Below are positions 44,556 to 55,226 of a stretch of DNA of 64,000 bases, in pieces; position 1 is the stretch's first letter; each line of letters opens with the position of its first letter. The position numbers and the translations under genes were made by a program. Origin of the DNA: Diaphorobacter ruginosibacter (GTDB lineage: Bacteria > Pseudomonadota > Gammaproteobacteria > Burkholderiales > Burkholderiaceae_C). The notes below the pieces were generated by a model. The model searched no databases. It worked only from the letters and a program-made list of their open reading frames with translations, and was not told the DNA's origin. The DNA is taken from assembly GCF_014395975.1 (NCBI RefSeq), contig NZ_CP060714.1, positions 3,720,001-3,784,000 on the forward strand, written 5' to 3'.

Positions 44556-44894
44556 TCAACGAACCTCGCGGGCCTGCACATCGGTCACATCGGGCGAAGG
44601 TCGCAACATGCCGGTGCCCCGCATCCGCGACTCGCCTTCGTCGCCCGCGCGCTCGCGCGGCGCCGACCAGCGTGCCGTGCTGCGGTATACCGTGCTCCAC
44701 CCGTTGCGCGGGTCCATCTTCATCGCCCAGGGCATCACGGGCTGGCCCGTCAGGCGCGCCCACAGGGCACGCACGCCCCAGATCAGCGCCAGCAGCATGG
44801 CCGCTGCGAGCACGCTCAGGAACACCACCACCCCGCCGGCAATGACGATGAGGCGCAACACGAATCGGGCAACTCCAGACAACAGATCGTTCAA
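44556..44894 (-). CDS. Small membrane protein of unknown function
   Basis: About 112 residues. The TTG at 44894 (start of NDLLSGVARFVLRLIV) has a good AAAGGA site 9 bases upstream; the ATG at 44936 gives 14 more residues but has no ribosome site. One or two membrane segments lie at residues about 10-45 (LRLIVIAGGVVVFLSVLAAAM and LLALIWGVRALWARL), followed by a soluble tail rich in Arg and Ser (STVYRSTARWSAPRE). The gene lies 29 bases upstream of the boundary with clpB on the same strand but after it. I do not recognise the family. Confidence 0.6.
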   Translation of the reverse strand: MNDLLSGVARFVLRLIVIAGGVVVFLSVLAAAMLLALIWGVRALWARLTGQPVMPWAMKMDPRNGWSTVYRSTARWSAPRERAGDEGESRMRGTGMLRPSPDVTDVQAREVR

Positions 44895-44964
44895 AACAGT
44901 CTTTCCTTTCAAACCTTGCGGCACGGATCTGTCCATATTACAGATCCGAGTCGCTATTTCAGCA

Positions 44965-47580
<2,616 letters not shown>

Positions 47581-47910
47581 GGTTCTTGTTTCAATGCGAG
47601 ATTGATGTCGATGAGATTTATCTGATAGCGGGCCGCCGAATTTCAAGTGATGAAAATTGAAAACTGGACGCGATGACGGATTTCAATGAAACCGAAATCA
47701 AAAACCATAGCAGCAGTGCACACCCTCACATCGCACGCGTGACAATGAGAGGACTCAAGTATTGCGCTCTGCATGCTCAGAGTGCGTAGGAGTAACACGC
47801 AAATGGGCTCGTGCTCGGATCAGCCCATCGACAACCTGATTGTCTCGGTCCCTCCTGCTGCAGCGCCCTGCGTGCACGCGGGGACAAGAAAGGAGAACCT
47901 GGACGGGACG
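47581..47910. other. Intergenic region upstream of clpB
   Basis: No gene is seen. On the minus strand CTTGAAA (47647-47641) could be a -35 element of a heat-shock or housekeeping promoter for clpB, but a clear -10 match is lacking. A 7-base stem ATGGGCT/AGCCCAT at 47803-47828 lies past the end of the gene at 47911-48498 and may be a weak terminator for it. Confidence 0.35.
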
Positions 47911-48498
47911 CTAGGCAGCGCGGCGAGCCGGCTTCGCGCCGGGCAGCGGCAGCAGGCGGCCCCGGTGGAATCGCCCTTCCGCCCGCAGCTCGCGCAGTTG
48001 CGCGTTGAAGCCCGCACGATGCTGGGGGCCGAGCCACGCCGCCAGTGCGATCAGGTCGTCGCAGACGATCTGGCCACGGTATTCGAGCAGCCCCGTCTCG
48101 ATGATCGCGCCGCTGTCGCCGACCGCATCCTTGAGCGTCGTGGTGAGGCACTTCACGCCATAGGCAGCCTCGAGTCCGCCGGATTCGAGCAGCACGCTGT
48201 AGCTGCTGGTGTCGCGCAGATAGACCCAGTGGCTCACGCGCAGGCTGGAAGCTGCTTCGTACATGTCCTGCGGCAGGGGCTCTCCCGCCTGCTCCATCGC
48301 CCTCGCCGCCTTGTCGAGCAGCGATTTCTTTTGCGCCAGCGTGTTGCGAGCCTTCTGCATCAACGCAAGCGCACCGCCGCTGTCCACCGGCTTTTTCAGC
48401 AGGCCGCCCACGATCGCGACATGCCCGAGCAGCGTCTGGTAATGGTCAATGAAATGCTGAGCCTGGCTTTCGTCGATCAACACGGTCTTTTTTCCCAT
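47911..48498 (-). CDS. Conserved protein of unknown function, next to moaE
   Basis: The 195-residue protein is soluble with no signal peptide. The first half is helical (DESQAQHFIDHYQTLLGHVA, then LMQKARNTLAQKKSLLDKAA), the second includes SLRVSHWVYLRDTSSYSVLL and KCLTTTLKDAVGDSGAIIETG, and the end is basic (RLLPLPGAKPARRAA). I do not recognise the family. Its start codon ATG 48498 shares its last base with the moaE stop, so the two genes are translationally coupled. Confidence 0.65.
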   Translation of the reverse strand: MGKKTVLIDESQAQHFIDHYQTLLGHVAIVGGLLKKPVDSGGALALMQKARNTLAQKKSLLDKAARAMEQAGEPLPQDMYEAASSLRVSHWVYLRDTSSYSVLLESGGLEAAYGVKCLTTTLKDAVGDSGAIIETGLLEYRGQIVCDDLIALAAWLGPQHRAGFNAQLRELRAEGRFHRGRLLPLPGAKPARRAA

Positions 48499-49007
48499 CA
48501 GTCCTGCTTGTCCGCCGTCCAGCGCGCCAGCGCCTGCTCATCGCTCACGCGCGCATCCACCCAGCGCGCACCGTCCGGAGTCTGTTCCTTCTTCCAGAAC
48601 GGGGCGAGCGACTTCAGGTAGTCCATGATGTATTCGCAGCCCTGGTAGGCCATGCCGCGATGTGCGCTGGTCACCGCCACCAGCACGATCTGGTCCATGG
48701 GTGCAAGCAGCCCCACGCGATGGATCACGCGCACGCCGTAGAGCCCAAAGCGCGCAACCGCCTGGTCGATGATCGCCTCGATGGACTTCTCGGTCATGCC
48801 GGGATAGTGCTCCAGCTCCATGCTCGCCACCGCATCGCCCTCGTTGCGGTCGCGCACCGTGCCGACAAAGGTGCACACGGCCCCCACGCGCGCATCGCCC
48901 GCGCGCAGCACGGCGACCTCCTTCGAGAGATCGAAATCCTCGGTCTGTACCGAGACACGCGGCATGGGCGTGGCGACTGCAGAAGCGGGTGATGTGGCGG
49001 ATGGCAT
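48498..49007 (-). CDS. moaE: Molybdopterin synthase catalytic subunit MoaE
   Basis: MoaE works with thiocarboxylated MoaD to put two sulfurs into precursor Z. The 169-residue protein shows GAVCTFVGTVRDRNEGD, YPGMTEKSIEAI, HRVGLLAPMDQIVLVAV and FWKKEQTPDG, the last carrying the catalytic Lys pair. Start ATG 49007. It is separated from moaD-moeA-mobB by a block of rightward genes (49147-51014), so the cofactor genes are not one operon. Confidence 0.95.
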   Translation of the reverse strand: MPSATSPASAVATPMPRVSVQTEDFDLSKEVAVLRAGDARVGAVCTFVGTVRDRNEGDAVASMELEHYPGMTEKSIEAIIDQAVARFGLYGVRVIHRVGLLAPMDQIVLVAVTSAHRGMAYQGCEYIMDYLKSLAPFWKKEQTPDGARWVDARVSDEQALARWTADKQD

Positions 49008-49146
49008 GCCGCCATTGTCGCAGGCCAGGCCCGAAAACCGGATGCTTGTCCACAGAATCGGCGTGCGAAGCGCAATGGCGAGGCAGCTCGCGTTAGCATC
49101 GGACATCGAGTCGGAAACGAATCGGAAAACCATCGAGTTGCAAGCC

Positions 49147-49401
49147 ATGGCCACACAAACCATCAACACCGACGAGTACACGCTGTATCCGTCGCCACAG
49201 AACCAGCACCGCGTGCTGTTCGAGCACCAGAAGTTCGTCGCGCACCCCTATGCGCTGATCCACCTGCCGGACTTCGAATTCGCGGGCCGCGTCAGCCTGT
49301 TCGCGGCGCACCGGCGTGCGGACAACAAGATGGGGCAACTCGTGAGCTGCGAGCTGGCCGAGGACCTGGCACGTTTCGAACGCCTGTTCAAGCCGGATTG
49401 A
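49147..49401 (+). CDS. Small conserved protein of unknown function
   Basis: The 84-residue protein (MATQTINTDEYTLYPSPQ, then RVLFEHQKFVAHPYALIHL) is soluble, aromatic-rich and acidic/basic balanced. It starts 139 bases divergent from moaE and its stop overlaps the potential TTG of the next gene. I do not recognise it. Confidence 0.6.
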   Translation: MATQTINTDEYTLYPSPQNQHRVLFEHQKFVAHPYALIHLPDFEFAGRVSLFAAHRRADNKMGQLVSCELAEDLARFERLFKPD

Positions 49402-49406
49402 GCACC

Positions 49407-49733
49407 ATGGACGAAACCTCGCAGATCCAGCCGCCCCCGAGCTTTGTCGAGCTCTTCGCCGGCCGCGGCGGCAAGCTGCTGATCGAAAAGCCCGAGCTCG
49501 TCGCGCGCTACGAGCTGTGTGAAGACCTGGCCACGCACCTGACCGACCAGGCGCAGATGCTCTACCACGGAGGCAATTCGTCGGAGGAAGGCGTGCTGCT
49601 GGGCATGCATGCCGCCTTGAGTGGGGAAGGCTCCGCGGTGCAGCCGGGCGAGGCGCGCTGGGTCGTCCTGCGCCTCGCAGAACTGCTGAACTGGCGCACG
49701 CCTGAAATCGGGACCCCTGACGACGACGCCTGA
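49407..49733 (+). CDS. Small conserved protein of unknown function
   Basis: The 108-residue protein begins MDETSQIQPPPSFVELFAGR and contains YELCEDLATHLTDQAQMLYH, a helical segment that recalls transcription or regulatory small proteins, and an acidic end (GTPDDDA). A TTG at 49398 is an alternative start, overlapping the previous stop. It is probably co-transcribed with the 84-residue gene. The family is not recognised. Confidence 0.6.
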   Translation: MDETSQIQPPPSFVELFAGRGGKLLIEKPELVARYELCEDLATHLTDQAQMLYHGGNSSEEGVLLGMHAALSGEGSAVQPGEARWVVLRLAELLNWRTPEIGTPDDDA

Positions 49734-49790
49734 GCGCATTCCGCACAGCGGTCCTGCACAAATCCGCAGGACTAGGCTACACTTGCCGCC

Positions 49791-49898
49791 ATGCCTTTTT
49801 GCTTCGCCTCCGCCAGCACCATCGATGCCCACGCCTCTGGCGTGACGCGTTCCGTGGCCGCCTGCGCGAGCAAAGCCAAAAAACCAAAGCTCATCTGA
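49791..49898 (+). CDS. Possible leader peptide (35 residues)
   Basis: The ORF begins MPFCFASASTIDAHAS and ends VAACASKAKKPKLI followed by TGA. Four Lys fall in the last eight residues. Its stop codon lies inside a potential stem (49891-49924) that competes with the strong hairpin at 49909-49935. There is no strong ribosome site. Coding is uncertain; I list it because of its place before a gene of the dihydrodipicolinate synthase family. Confidence 0.3.
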   Translation: MPFCFASASTIDAHASGVTRSVAACASKAKKPKLI

Positions 49899-49908
49899 CC
49901 GGAGCTGA

Positions 49909-49935
49909 GGTTCCGTCCGGATGAGCGACGGAACC
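49909..49935 (+). promoter_or_regulatory. Strong leader hairpin upstream of the DapA-family gene
   Basis: GGTTCCGTC (49909-49917) and GACGGAACC (49927-49935) are perfect inverted copies around nine bases. About 18 bases later a T run begins (CTCTTTTTTCT). An alternative pairing TCAT...CCGG (49891-49902) with CCGGATGA (49917-49924) overlaps it. Confidence 0.5.
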
Positions 49936-50108
49936 GGCCTGGCAGCCCATCTCCCTCTTTTTTCTCCCCCGCCGAGACTCCGTCTCACCTGTTGCCAGCC
50001 TTCCGTTCGCGCGCCGGACGGTGGTGATTTGCGGTCTTTCACCCGCGCCCACGACGTCGTTGTCATCGTCATCGACATCGCGGGCCATTGGAAAGAAAGA
50101 GACTGGCC

Positions 50109-51014
50109 ATGCATTCAACCGACCATCCCGACTTCTCGGGCCTGTGGATTCCACTCGTCACCCCGTTCCATGAGAACGCCGTCGATCACAACGCACTGCA
50201 CACGCTCACGACGCGCATGCGGCAGGCGGGCGTATCGGGTTTCTGTGCCTGTGGCTCGACGGGCGAAGCGGCGGCGCTGTCCCATGAAGAGGAGAACGCC
50301 GTGCTCGCCACCGTTCTCCATGCCAGCGGCGGATTGCCCGTGATGATGGGTGCTGCCGATTGCCACCTGGGCCGCATGCTTGATCGCGTGCGGGAGCTCG
50401 GCCGCCAGCCGCTCGCCGCGCTGCTGGTCCCCGCCCCCACCTATATCCGGCCCTCGCAGCAAGGCCTGCTCGACTGGTTCACCCGCATCGCAGACGCCAG
50501 TACACATCCGATCGTCATCTACGATATCCCCTACCGCACGGGGGCGACGATCGAGCTCGCCACGCTGCGCACGCTCGCTCGCCATCCGAACATCGTGGCC
50601 ATCAAGGATTGCGGCGGCGATGCCGCCAAGACGCAGGCCCTCATCGACGACGGCGCGCTGCAGGTGCTGGCGGGCGAGGATGTCCAGATATTCTCGAACC
50701 TCGCGCTCGGAGGACACGGTGCGATCGCTGCCAGCGCACATGCCCACACGGAGCATTTCGTCGCACTGCTGCGTCTGCTTGCCAGCGGAGATCTGGCATC
50801 CGCTCGCGCGATCTGGGCACCGCTCCAGCAGCATATCCGGGGCAGTTTCGCGGAGCCCAACCCCGCTCCCATCAAGGGCTGGCTTGCACGCCAGGGCTGG
50901 ATGAGTGCCGAGCTTCGCGCGCCCATGATGCCGGCTTCGGAAGCGGTGATCGACCAGCTCTGCGCCATTCAATTGCCCGAGCTGCCGACAATGCAGGCGC
51001 TGCGTGCGGCCTGA
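50109..51014 (+). CDS. Dihydrodipicolinate synthase family lyase
   Basis: The 301-residue TIM-barrel protein shows the DapA/NanA pattern: GLWIPLVTPFHENAVDHNAL, ACGSTGEAAALSHEEE, IYDIPYRTG with the conserved Tyr, and NIVAIKDCGGD with the Schiff-base Lys. It could be a true 4-hydroxy-tetrahydrodipicolinate synthase or a related pyruvate-type aldolase; the motif ACGSTGE instead of GTTGE-type and the Cys after the Lys point away from canonical DapA. Start ATG 50109. Confidence 0.82.
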   Translation: MHSTDHPDFSGLWIPLVTPFHENAVDHNALHTLTTRMRQAGVSGFCACGSTGEAAALSHEEENAVLATVLHASGGLPVMMGAADCHLGRMLDRVRELGRQPLAALLVPAPTYIRPSQQGLLDWFTRIADASTHPIVIYDIPYRTGATIELATLRTLARHPNIVAIKDCGGDAAKTQALIDDGALQVLAGEDVQIFSNLALGGHGAIAASAHAHTEHFVALLRLLASGDLASARAIWAPLQQHIRGSFAEPNPAPIKGWLARQGWMSAELRAPMMPASEAVIDQLCAIQLPELPTMQALRAA

Positions 51015-51026
51015 CGGCCGCCTCCC

Positions 51027-51407
51027 TCATTCGCCGGCGGGCTCGTCGCCCAGCCGCAGGAGCATGCGCTGCACCTGCCCATGTGTCCAGGCGCCGCCGC
51101 GCGCCGCGGGAATGCCGCGCTCGTTGAGCACCTCCGCCATCCTGCGGTGCGTGAGCCCCTGGGCCCGAAACTCGGCAAAGACCGCACGGTGCTGCTCGGC
51201 GAACACGTCGGCGTCGGCCTTGCGCTTTTCCACCGTGGCGCGGATGTTGTCCGCGCCCGCGGCGCCCAGCCTCACCCCCCGGCTGCGCGCCTCGGACAAT
51301 GCCTTGCGCGTGCGCGCGCTGATGGCGGCATCCACCCGGGGTGCGCCTGCGGCATCCGCTGCGCCCGCAGCATGCACCGCATCCTCAGGTTTCACATCGG
51401 TCGCCAT
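51027..51407 (-). CDS. Recombinase-like small DNA-binding protein in the molybdopterin operon
   Basis: The 126-residue protein has an Ala-rich start, then ISARTRKALSEARSRGVRLG and AEFRAQGLTHRRMAEVLNER followed by GIPAARGGAWTHGQVQRML. This is the DNA-binding recombinase module seen after the catalytic core in large serine recombinases, but here no catalytic core is present. It starts 6 bases after the moaD stop and is co-transcribed with moaD and moeA. A regulator of the operon is possible. I do not know a described function. Confidence 0.65.
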   Translation of the reverse strand: MATDVKPEDAVHAAGAADAAGAPRVDAAISARTRKALSEARSRGVRLGAAGADNIRATVEKRKADADVFAEQHRAVFAEFRAQGLTHRRMAEVLNERGIPAARGGAWTHGQVQRMLLRLGDEPAGE

Positions 51408-51412
51408 GGCGC

Positions 51413-51685
51413 TCAGCCGCCCGTCACGGGAGGGAAGAACGCGACCTCGTCGCCGTCCTTTATGGCCGTGCCGCCCTTGCACATCACCTGGTTGAGCGCC
51501 ATGCGCACGGCCTTGTTCGGTGCCAGCGCCGCGGCTGCAGCCTCGCCCCTGGCGCGGATGATCTCCTCGCGCAACTCGGCCACGGTCGCCGCCGAGGTCT
51601 GCAGCGATTCGCTGCCCATTCCCAGTGCCTCGCGGATGGAGGCGAAGTAAAGAACGTTGACGGTGTTCATCGAAGACTCGCTCAT
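51413..51685 (-). CDS. moaD: Molybdopterin synthase sulfur carrier subunit MoaD
   Basis: The 90-residue ubiquitin-like protein ends with the obligatory GG (FFPPVTGG), which is adenylated and thiocarboxylated before sulfur transfer with MoaE. VLYFASIREALG opens the fold. Start ATG 51685 overlaps the moeA stop (ATGA); ATG 51670 (MNTVNVLYF) is an alternative. Confidence 0.93.
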   Translation of the reverse strand: MSESSMNTVNVLYFASIREALGMGSESLQTSAATVAELREEIIRARGEAAAAALAPNKAVRMALNQVMCKGGTAIKDGDEVAFFPPVTGG

Positions 51686-52932
51686 TGCAGCAGTTCGGCC
51701 AGGGGAAGGTAGCGCACGACATCGCCCCTGGCAATCGTGGTCATGGCGGGGTTGTCGACGAGCCCGTCGCCCCAGACGGCAGAGGTCAGCACGCCGGAGC
51801 TCTGGTTGGTGAACAGCTCGAGCGCGCCCTCTTCGTTCTGGCGCACGCGCAGGAACTCACGGCGCGCATCGGCCTTTCCGGTGTCGAAATCCGCGCGCGC
51901 ATGCAGCACACGCGGCGCGACATGCTCCACGCCCTGAAGCCTCAGGATGAACGGACGCACCAGCATCAGGAAGGTCACGAAGCTCGACACAGGGTTGCCC
52001 GGCAACCCCATGAAATGCGCGCTTCCGCCCTCAGGACCGCTGCGGCGCACCTTGCCGAAAGCGAAGGGCTTGCCCGGCTTCATCGAGATCTTCCACAGGT
52101 TCAGCTCGCCCAGATGCTCCACCGCAGGCTTCACATGGTCCTCCTCCCCCACGGACACCCCCGCCGTGGACAGGATCAGATCGCTCATCTGCGCAGCCTC
52201 CTGCATCACCCGGATCGTGGCCTCGCGGTTGTCCGGGACGATGCCGCAGTCATGCACCTCGCAGCCCAGGCGCGCGAGCAGCGCGCGCAGGAAGTAGCGG
52301 TTGCTGTTGTAGATGGAGCCCGGCGGCATGTCCCCCGGTGCAACGGTTCCCGGCATCACCAGTTCGTCGCCCGTGGAAAACAGCGCCACGCGCGGCTTGC
52401 GCGCCACCTGCACCTGCCCGAGGCCGATGCTCGCGGCCAGCCCCAGGGCGGCCGGCGTGAGGCGGGTCCCCGCCTTGAGAATCGTGCTGCCGAGGGCGAT
52501 GTCCTCGCCCGCGCGGCGGATCCACTGCCCCGGCTTCGGCACGGCAAGGATGCGCACCTGGCCATCCACCAGCTCCGCATCCTCCTGCATCACGATGGCA
52601 TCCGCGCCCTGTGGAACCGGGGCGCCGGTGAAGATGCGCGCCGCTGTTCCCGCGGCCAGCGGCGTGCCGACATGCCCAGCCGGAATGCGCTGGCTCACAG
52701 GCAGCACGGCACCCGCCTGCGGCACATCGGCGCAGCGCACGGCGTAACCATCCATCGCCGAATTGTCGAGCGGCGGCACCTGCAGCTCGGACACCGCATC
52801 CGCCCAGAGCACACGGCCGTCGGCATCGAAGGTGTCCACCCTCTGCGGCGCATCGACCCGCGCAGCCTGCGCCAGCACGGCAGCCAATGCGTCATCCAGT
52901 GACATGAGGTTCTGCGGGGATTGCGGCTTCAA
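51682..52932 (-). CDS. moeA: Molybdopterin molybdenumtransferase MoeA
   Basis: MoeA inserts molybdate into adenylated molybdopterin. The 416-residue protein shows VPPLDNSAMDGYAV, ARIFTGAPVPQGADAIV, ALFSTGDELV, STAGVSVGEEDHVK and FMGLPGNPVSSFVTF. I chose the TTG at 52932, which has AAGGAG 8 bases upstream and overlaps the mobB stop; the first ATG (52905, MSLDDALA) would remove 9 residues and has no ribosome site. Confidence 0.95.
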   Translation of the reverse strand: MKPQSPQNLMSLDDALAAVLAQAARVDAPQRVDTFDADGRVLWADAVSELQVPPLDNSAMDGYAVRCADVPQAGAVLPVSQRIPAGHVGTPLAAGTAARIFTGAPVPQGADAIVMQEDAELVDGQVRILAVPKPGQWIRRAGEDIALGSTILKAGTRLTPAALGLAASIGLGQVQVARKPRVALFSTGDELVMPGTVAPGDMPPGSIYNSNRYFLRALLARLGCEVHDCGIVPDNREATIRVMQEAAQMSDLILSTAGVSVGEEDHVKPAVEHLGELNLWKISMKPGKPFAFGKVRRSGPEGGSAHFMGLPGNPVSSFVTFLMLVRPFILRLQGVEHVAPRVLHARADFDTGKADARREFLRVRQNEEGALELFTNQSSGVLTSAVWGDGLVDNPAMTTIARGDVVRYLPLAELLQ

Positions 52933-53498
52933 CGTGTGTTCTCCTTGTGATGTGGTTCTGCAGGCGGCGTGTAACCGAGGCGTCCGGCGTTCGCCATCAT
53001 CCAGTCGACGATGCCGCCCGGGCGATTCAGGTCCAGCACTTCGAGCGTGCAATCCCGAGGCAGGCGGGACGCATCGTCGGTGGCAATGGCAAGAATAGCG
53101 GGATCTTCGGGATAGCGAAGCGAACGCGGTTTCTCGCCCGCGGACGGCTCGCGCCAGATCTCGATCTTGGGCAGGTCGCTGCGCTTGAAGCCCTCGACGA
53201 TGGCCCAGTCCACCGATGCATCGAGCTCTGCCAGCATCTCATGCACCGACAGGTCTTCGCGCGGCTGCTCGAACTCGCGCATCAGCGCGAGGCGACGGCC
53301 CGACACGACGAGCATCTCGAAAGCACCCGCCTTGCGATGCCGCCAGCTGTCCTTGCCGGGCACATCGATGTCGAAATCGTGATGCGCATGCTTGACCACC
53401 GACACACGCTGGCCGCGCTCGCACAGCATGCGGATCACCTGTTCCAGCACCGTGGTCTTGCCCGCGCCGGAATATCCCGCGAAACCGATCGCTTTCAT
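52929..53498 (-). CDS. mobB: Molybdopterin-guanine dinucleotide biosynthesis protein MobB
   Basis: The 189-residue GTP-binding protein has Walker A GFAGYSGAGKTTVLE at the N-terminus and VVKHAHHDFDIDVPGKDSWRH, diagnostic of MobB, which assists MobA in making MGD. Start ATG 53498 with GGAGGG upstream. First gene of the mobB-moeA-moaD-recombinase-like operon. Confidence 0.95.
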   Translation of the reverse strand: MKAIGFAGYSGAGKTTVLEQVIRMLCERGQRVSVVKHAHHDFDIDVPGKDSWRHRKAGAFEMLVVSGRRLALMREFEQPREDLSVHEMLAELDASVDWAIVEGFKRSDLPKIEIWREPSAGEKPRSLRYPEDPAILAIATDDASRLPRDCTLEVLDLNRPGGIVDWMMANAGRLGYTPPAEPHHKENTR

Positions 53499-53614
53499 AG
53501 TTCCCTCCGTTCCCGCTTCTTCCGCTTCTTCCTGTGACGTCCCTGAAACGCCAACCGGCGCGTGCCGATGGGCAGGCGCCGGTTGGCATTGTGATCCTGC
53601 TTCAGCGCGCAGCG

Positions 53615-55042
53615 TCAGCGGCAGTTCTGCTCGATGAAGTCCTTGACCTTCTGCACATCGGCAGCCATCACCACCACGCGCTTGGGCAGCGCCTCGATGC
53701 CATCGAACTTGGCCGGGCGATCGGGCTCGCGTCCCAGCGCCTCCTCGATGGTGGCGGCGAACTTGATCGGCAAAGCGGTCTCGAGGACGATCATCGGCGT
53801 GCCCGCCTGCAGATGCTCGCGCGCCACCTTCACGCCGTCGGCGGTGTGGGTGTCGATCATGTCGCCAAAGCGCTCGTAGGTGTCCTTGATCGTGGCGAGG
53901 CGATCGGCGTGGGTGCTCTTGCCGCTCACAAAGCCGTACTTCGCTGCCGCCTGCTTGAATACGGGATCGGCGCTCAGGTCGAAGAGGCCCTGCTGGCCCA
54001 CGCCCTCGGCAAACAGCTGTTTCGTGCGCGCACCGTCGCGGCCCACCAGATCGAACACGAAGCGCTCGAAGTTACTGGCCTTGGAAATGTCCATGGACGG
54101 GCTCGAGGTCTCATAGGTATTGGCGGCGCCCCGCACCTTGTACACACCGGTGCGGAAGAACTCGTCGAGCACGTCGTTCTCGTTGGTGGCCACCACCAGC
54201 GAGGCGATCGGCAGGCCCATCTGGCGCGCGACGTGGCCTGCGCAGATGTTGCCGAAATTGCCGCTCGGCACCGCAAAGCTCACCTTCTGCCCGTTCGACG
54301 AAGTGGCCTGGATATAACCCGCGAAATAGTAGACGACCTGCGCCAGCAGGCGCGCCCAGTTGATCGAGTTGACCGTACCGATCTTGTAGCGTGCCTTGAA
54401 CGCATGGTCGTTCGACACCGCCTTGACGATGTCCTGACAGTCATCGAACACACCCTCGATGGCGATGTTGTGGATGTTCTCGTCCTGCAGGCTGAACATC
54501 TGCGCCTGCTGGAACGGGCTCATGCGGCCATCGGGGCTGGTCATGAAGACGCGCACGCCCTTCTTGCCGCGCATGGCGTATTCGGCCGCGCTGCCGGTGT
54601 CGCCGCTGGTGGCACCCAGGATGTTGAGCTCTTCGCCACGACGCGCGAGCTCGTACTCGAACAGGTTGCCGAGCAGCTGCATCGCCATGTCCTTGAACGC
54701 AAGCGTCGGGCCATTGGAAAGCGCCTCGACCAGCAGGCCGTCCTCGAGTTGGCGCACAGGCACGATCGCATCGGTGCCGAACACCTCACGGGTATAGGTC
54801 TTCGCGCACAGCGCCTTGAGATCGGCCGCGGGGATGTCGTCGATGTACAGCGACAGGATCTCGAATGCCAGCGCGGCATAGCCCTGCGTGCGGTACACCT
54901 CGCGCAAGGTGGTCAGCTTTGCATCATCGATCTGCGGATACTGAACCGGCAGATACAGGCCGCCATCGGGCGCCAGGCCCTCCAGCAGGATGTCGCAAAA
55001 ACGTTTTTGATCGGCGTGACCGCGAGTGGAGATGTACAGCAT
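53615..55042 (-). CDS. thrC: Threonine synthase
   Basis: This PLP enzyme makes threonine from O-phosphohomoserine. The 475-residue protein is the long ThrC class, with MLYISTRGHADQKRFCDILL at the start, GPTLAFKDMAMQLLG with the PLP Lys near residue 115, and LGATSGDTGSAAEYAMRGK as phosphate loop. Start ATG 55042. In related genomes thrC directly follows hom; here a membrane peptidase gene lies between. Confidence 0.96.
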   Translation of the reverse strand: MLYISTRGHADQKRFCDILLEGLAPDGGLYLPVQYPQIDDAKLTTLREVYRTQGYAALAFEILSLYIDDIPAADLKALCAKTYTREVFGTDAIVPVRQLEDGLLVEALSNGPTLAFKDMAMQLLGNLFEYELARRGEELNILGATSGDTGSAAEYAMRGKKGVRVFMTSPDGRMSPFQQAQMFSLQDENIHNIAIEGVFDDCQDIVKAVSNDHAFKARYKIGTVNSINWARLLAQVVYYFAGYIQATSSNGQKVSFAVPSGNFGNICAGHVARQMGLPIASLVVATNENDVLDEFFRTGVYKVRGAANTYETSSPSMDISKASNFERFVFDLVGRDGARTKQLFAEGVGQQGLFDLSADPVFKQAAAKYGFVSGKSTHADRLATIKDTYERFGDMIDTHTADGVKVAREHLQAGTPMIVLETALPIKFAATIEEALGREPDRPAKFDGIEALPKRVVVMAADVQKVKDFIEQNCR

Positions 55043-55226
55043 GGAAGGGCTTGAAGCTAGCAGCAAACAGCGAAGGACAGCGGGCGTGGCGGAACCCGGG
55101 TTCCGGAATCCGATATCCAGAACAGGCACGCCATTCGGCGCAGCCTGCCATGGAACCCCCGATTATCGGTCACTCGCCGCCGCGGCACGCCGACCGCTCG
55201 AAAAACGCCTCGTATCGAGGGCTGTA

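Larger units (their letters stand above)
49734..50108 (+). other. Gene-poor leader region upstream of the DapA-family gene
   Basis: The interval holds a 7-base inverted repeat GTCCTGC/GCAGGAC at 49751-49772, possible -10 sequence TACACT near 49778, a 35-codon ORF and a strong hairpin (both listed), a run CTCTTTTTTCT at about 49954 and then about 140 bases without evident structure before the DapA-family start. It may be an attenuator-like leader. Confidence 0.5.

Noticed and set aside
47641..47647. A sigma-32 promoter for clpB
   Set aside because: CTTGAAA is present, but no CCCCATNT-like -10 lies at a suitable distance; kept only as a note.
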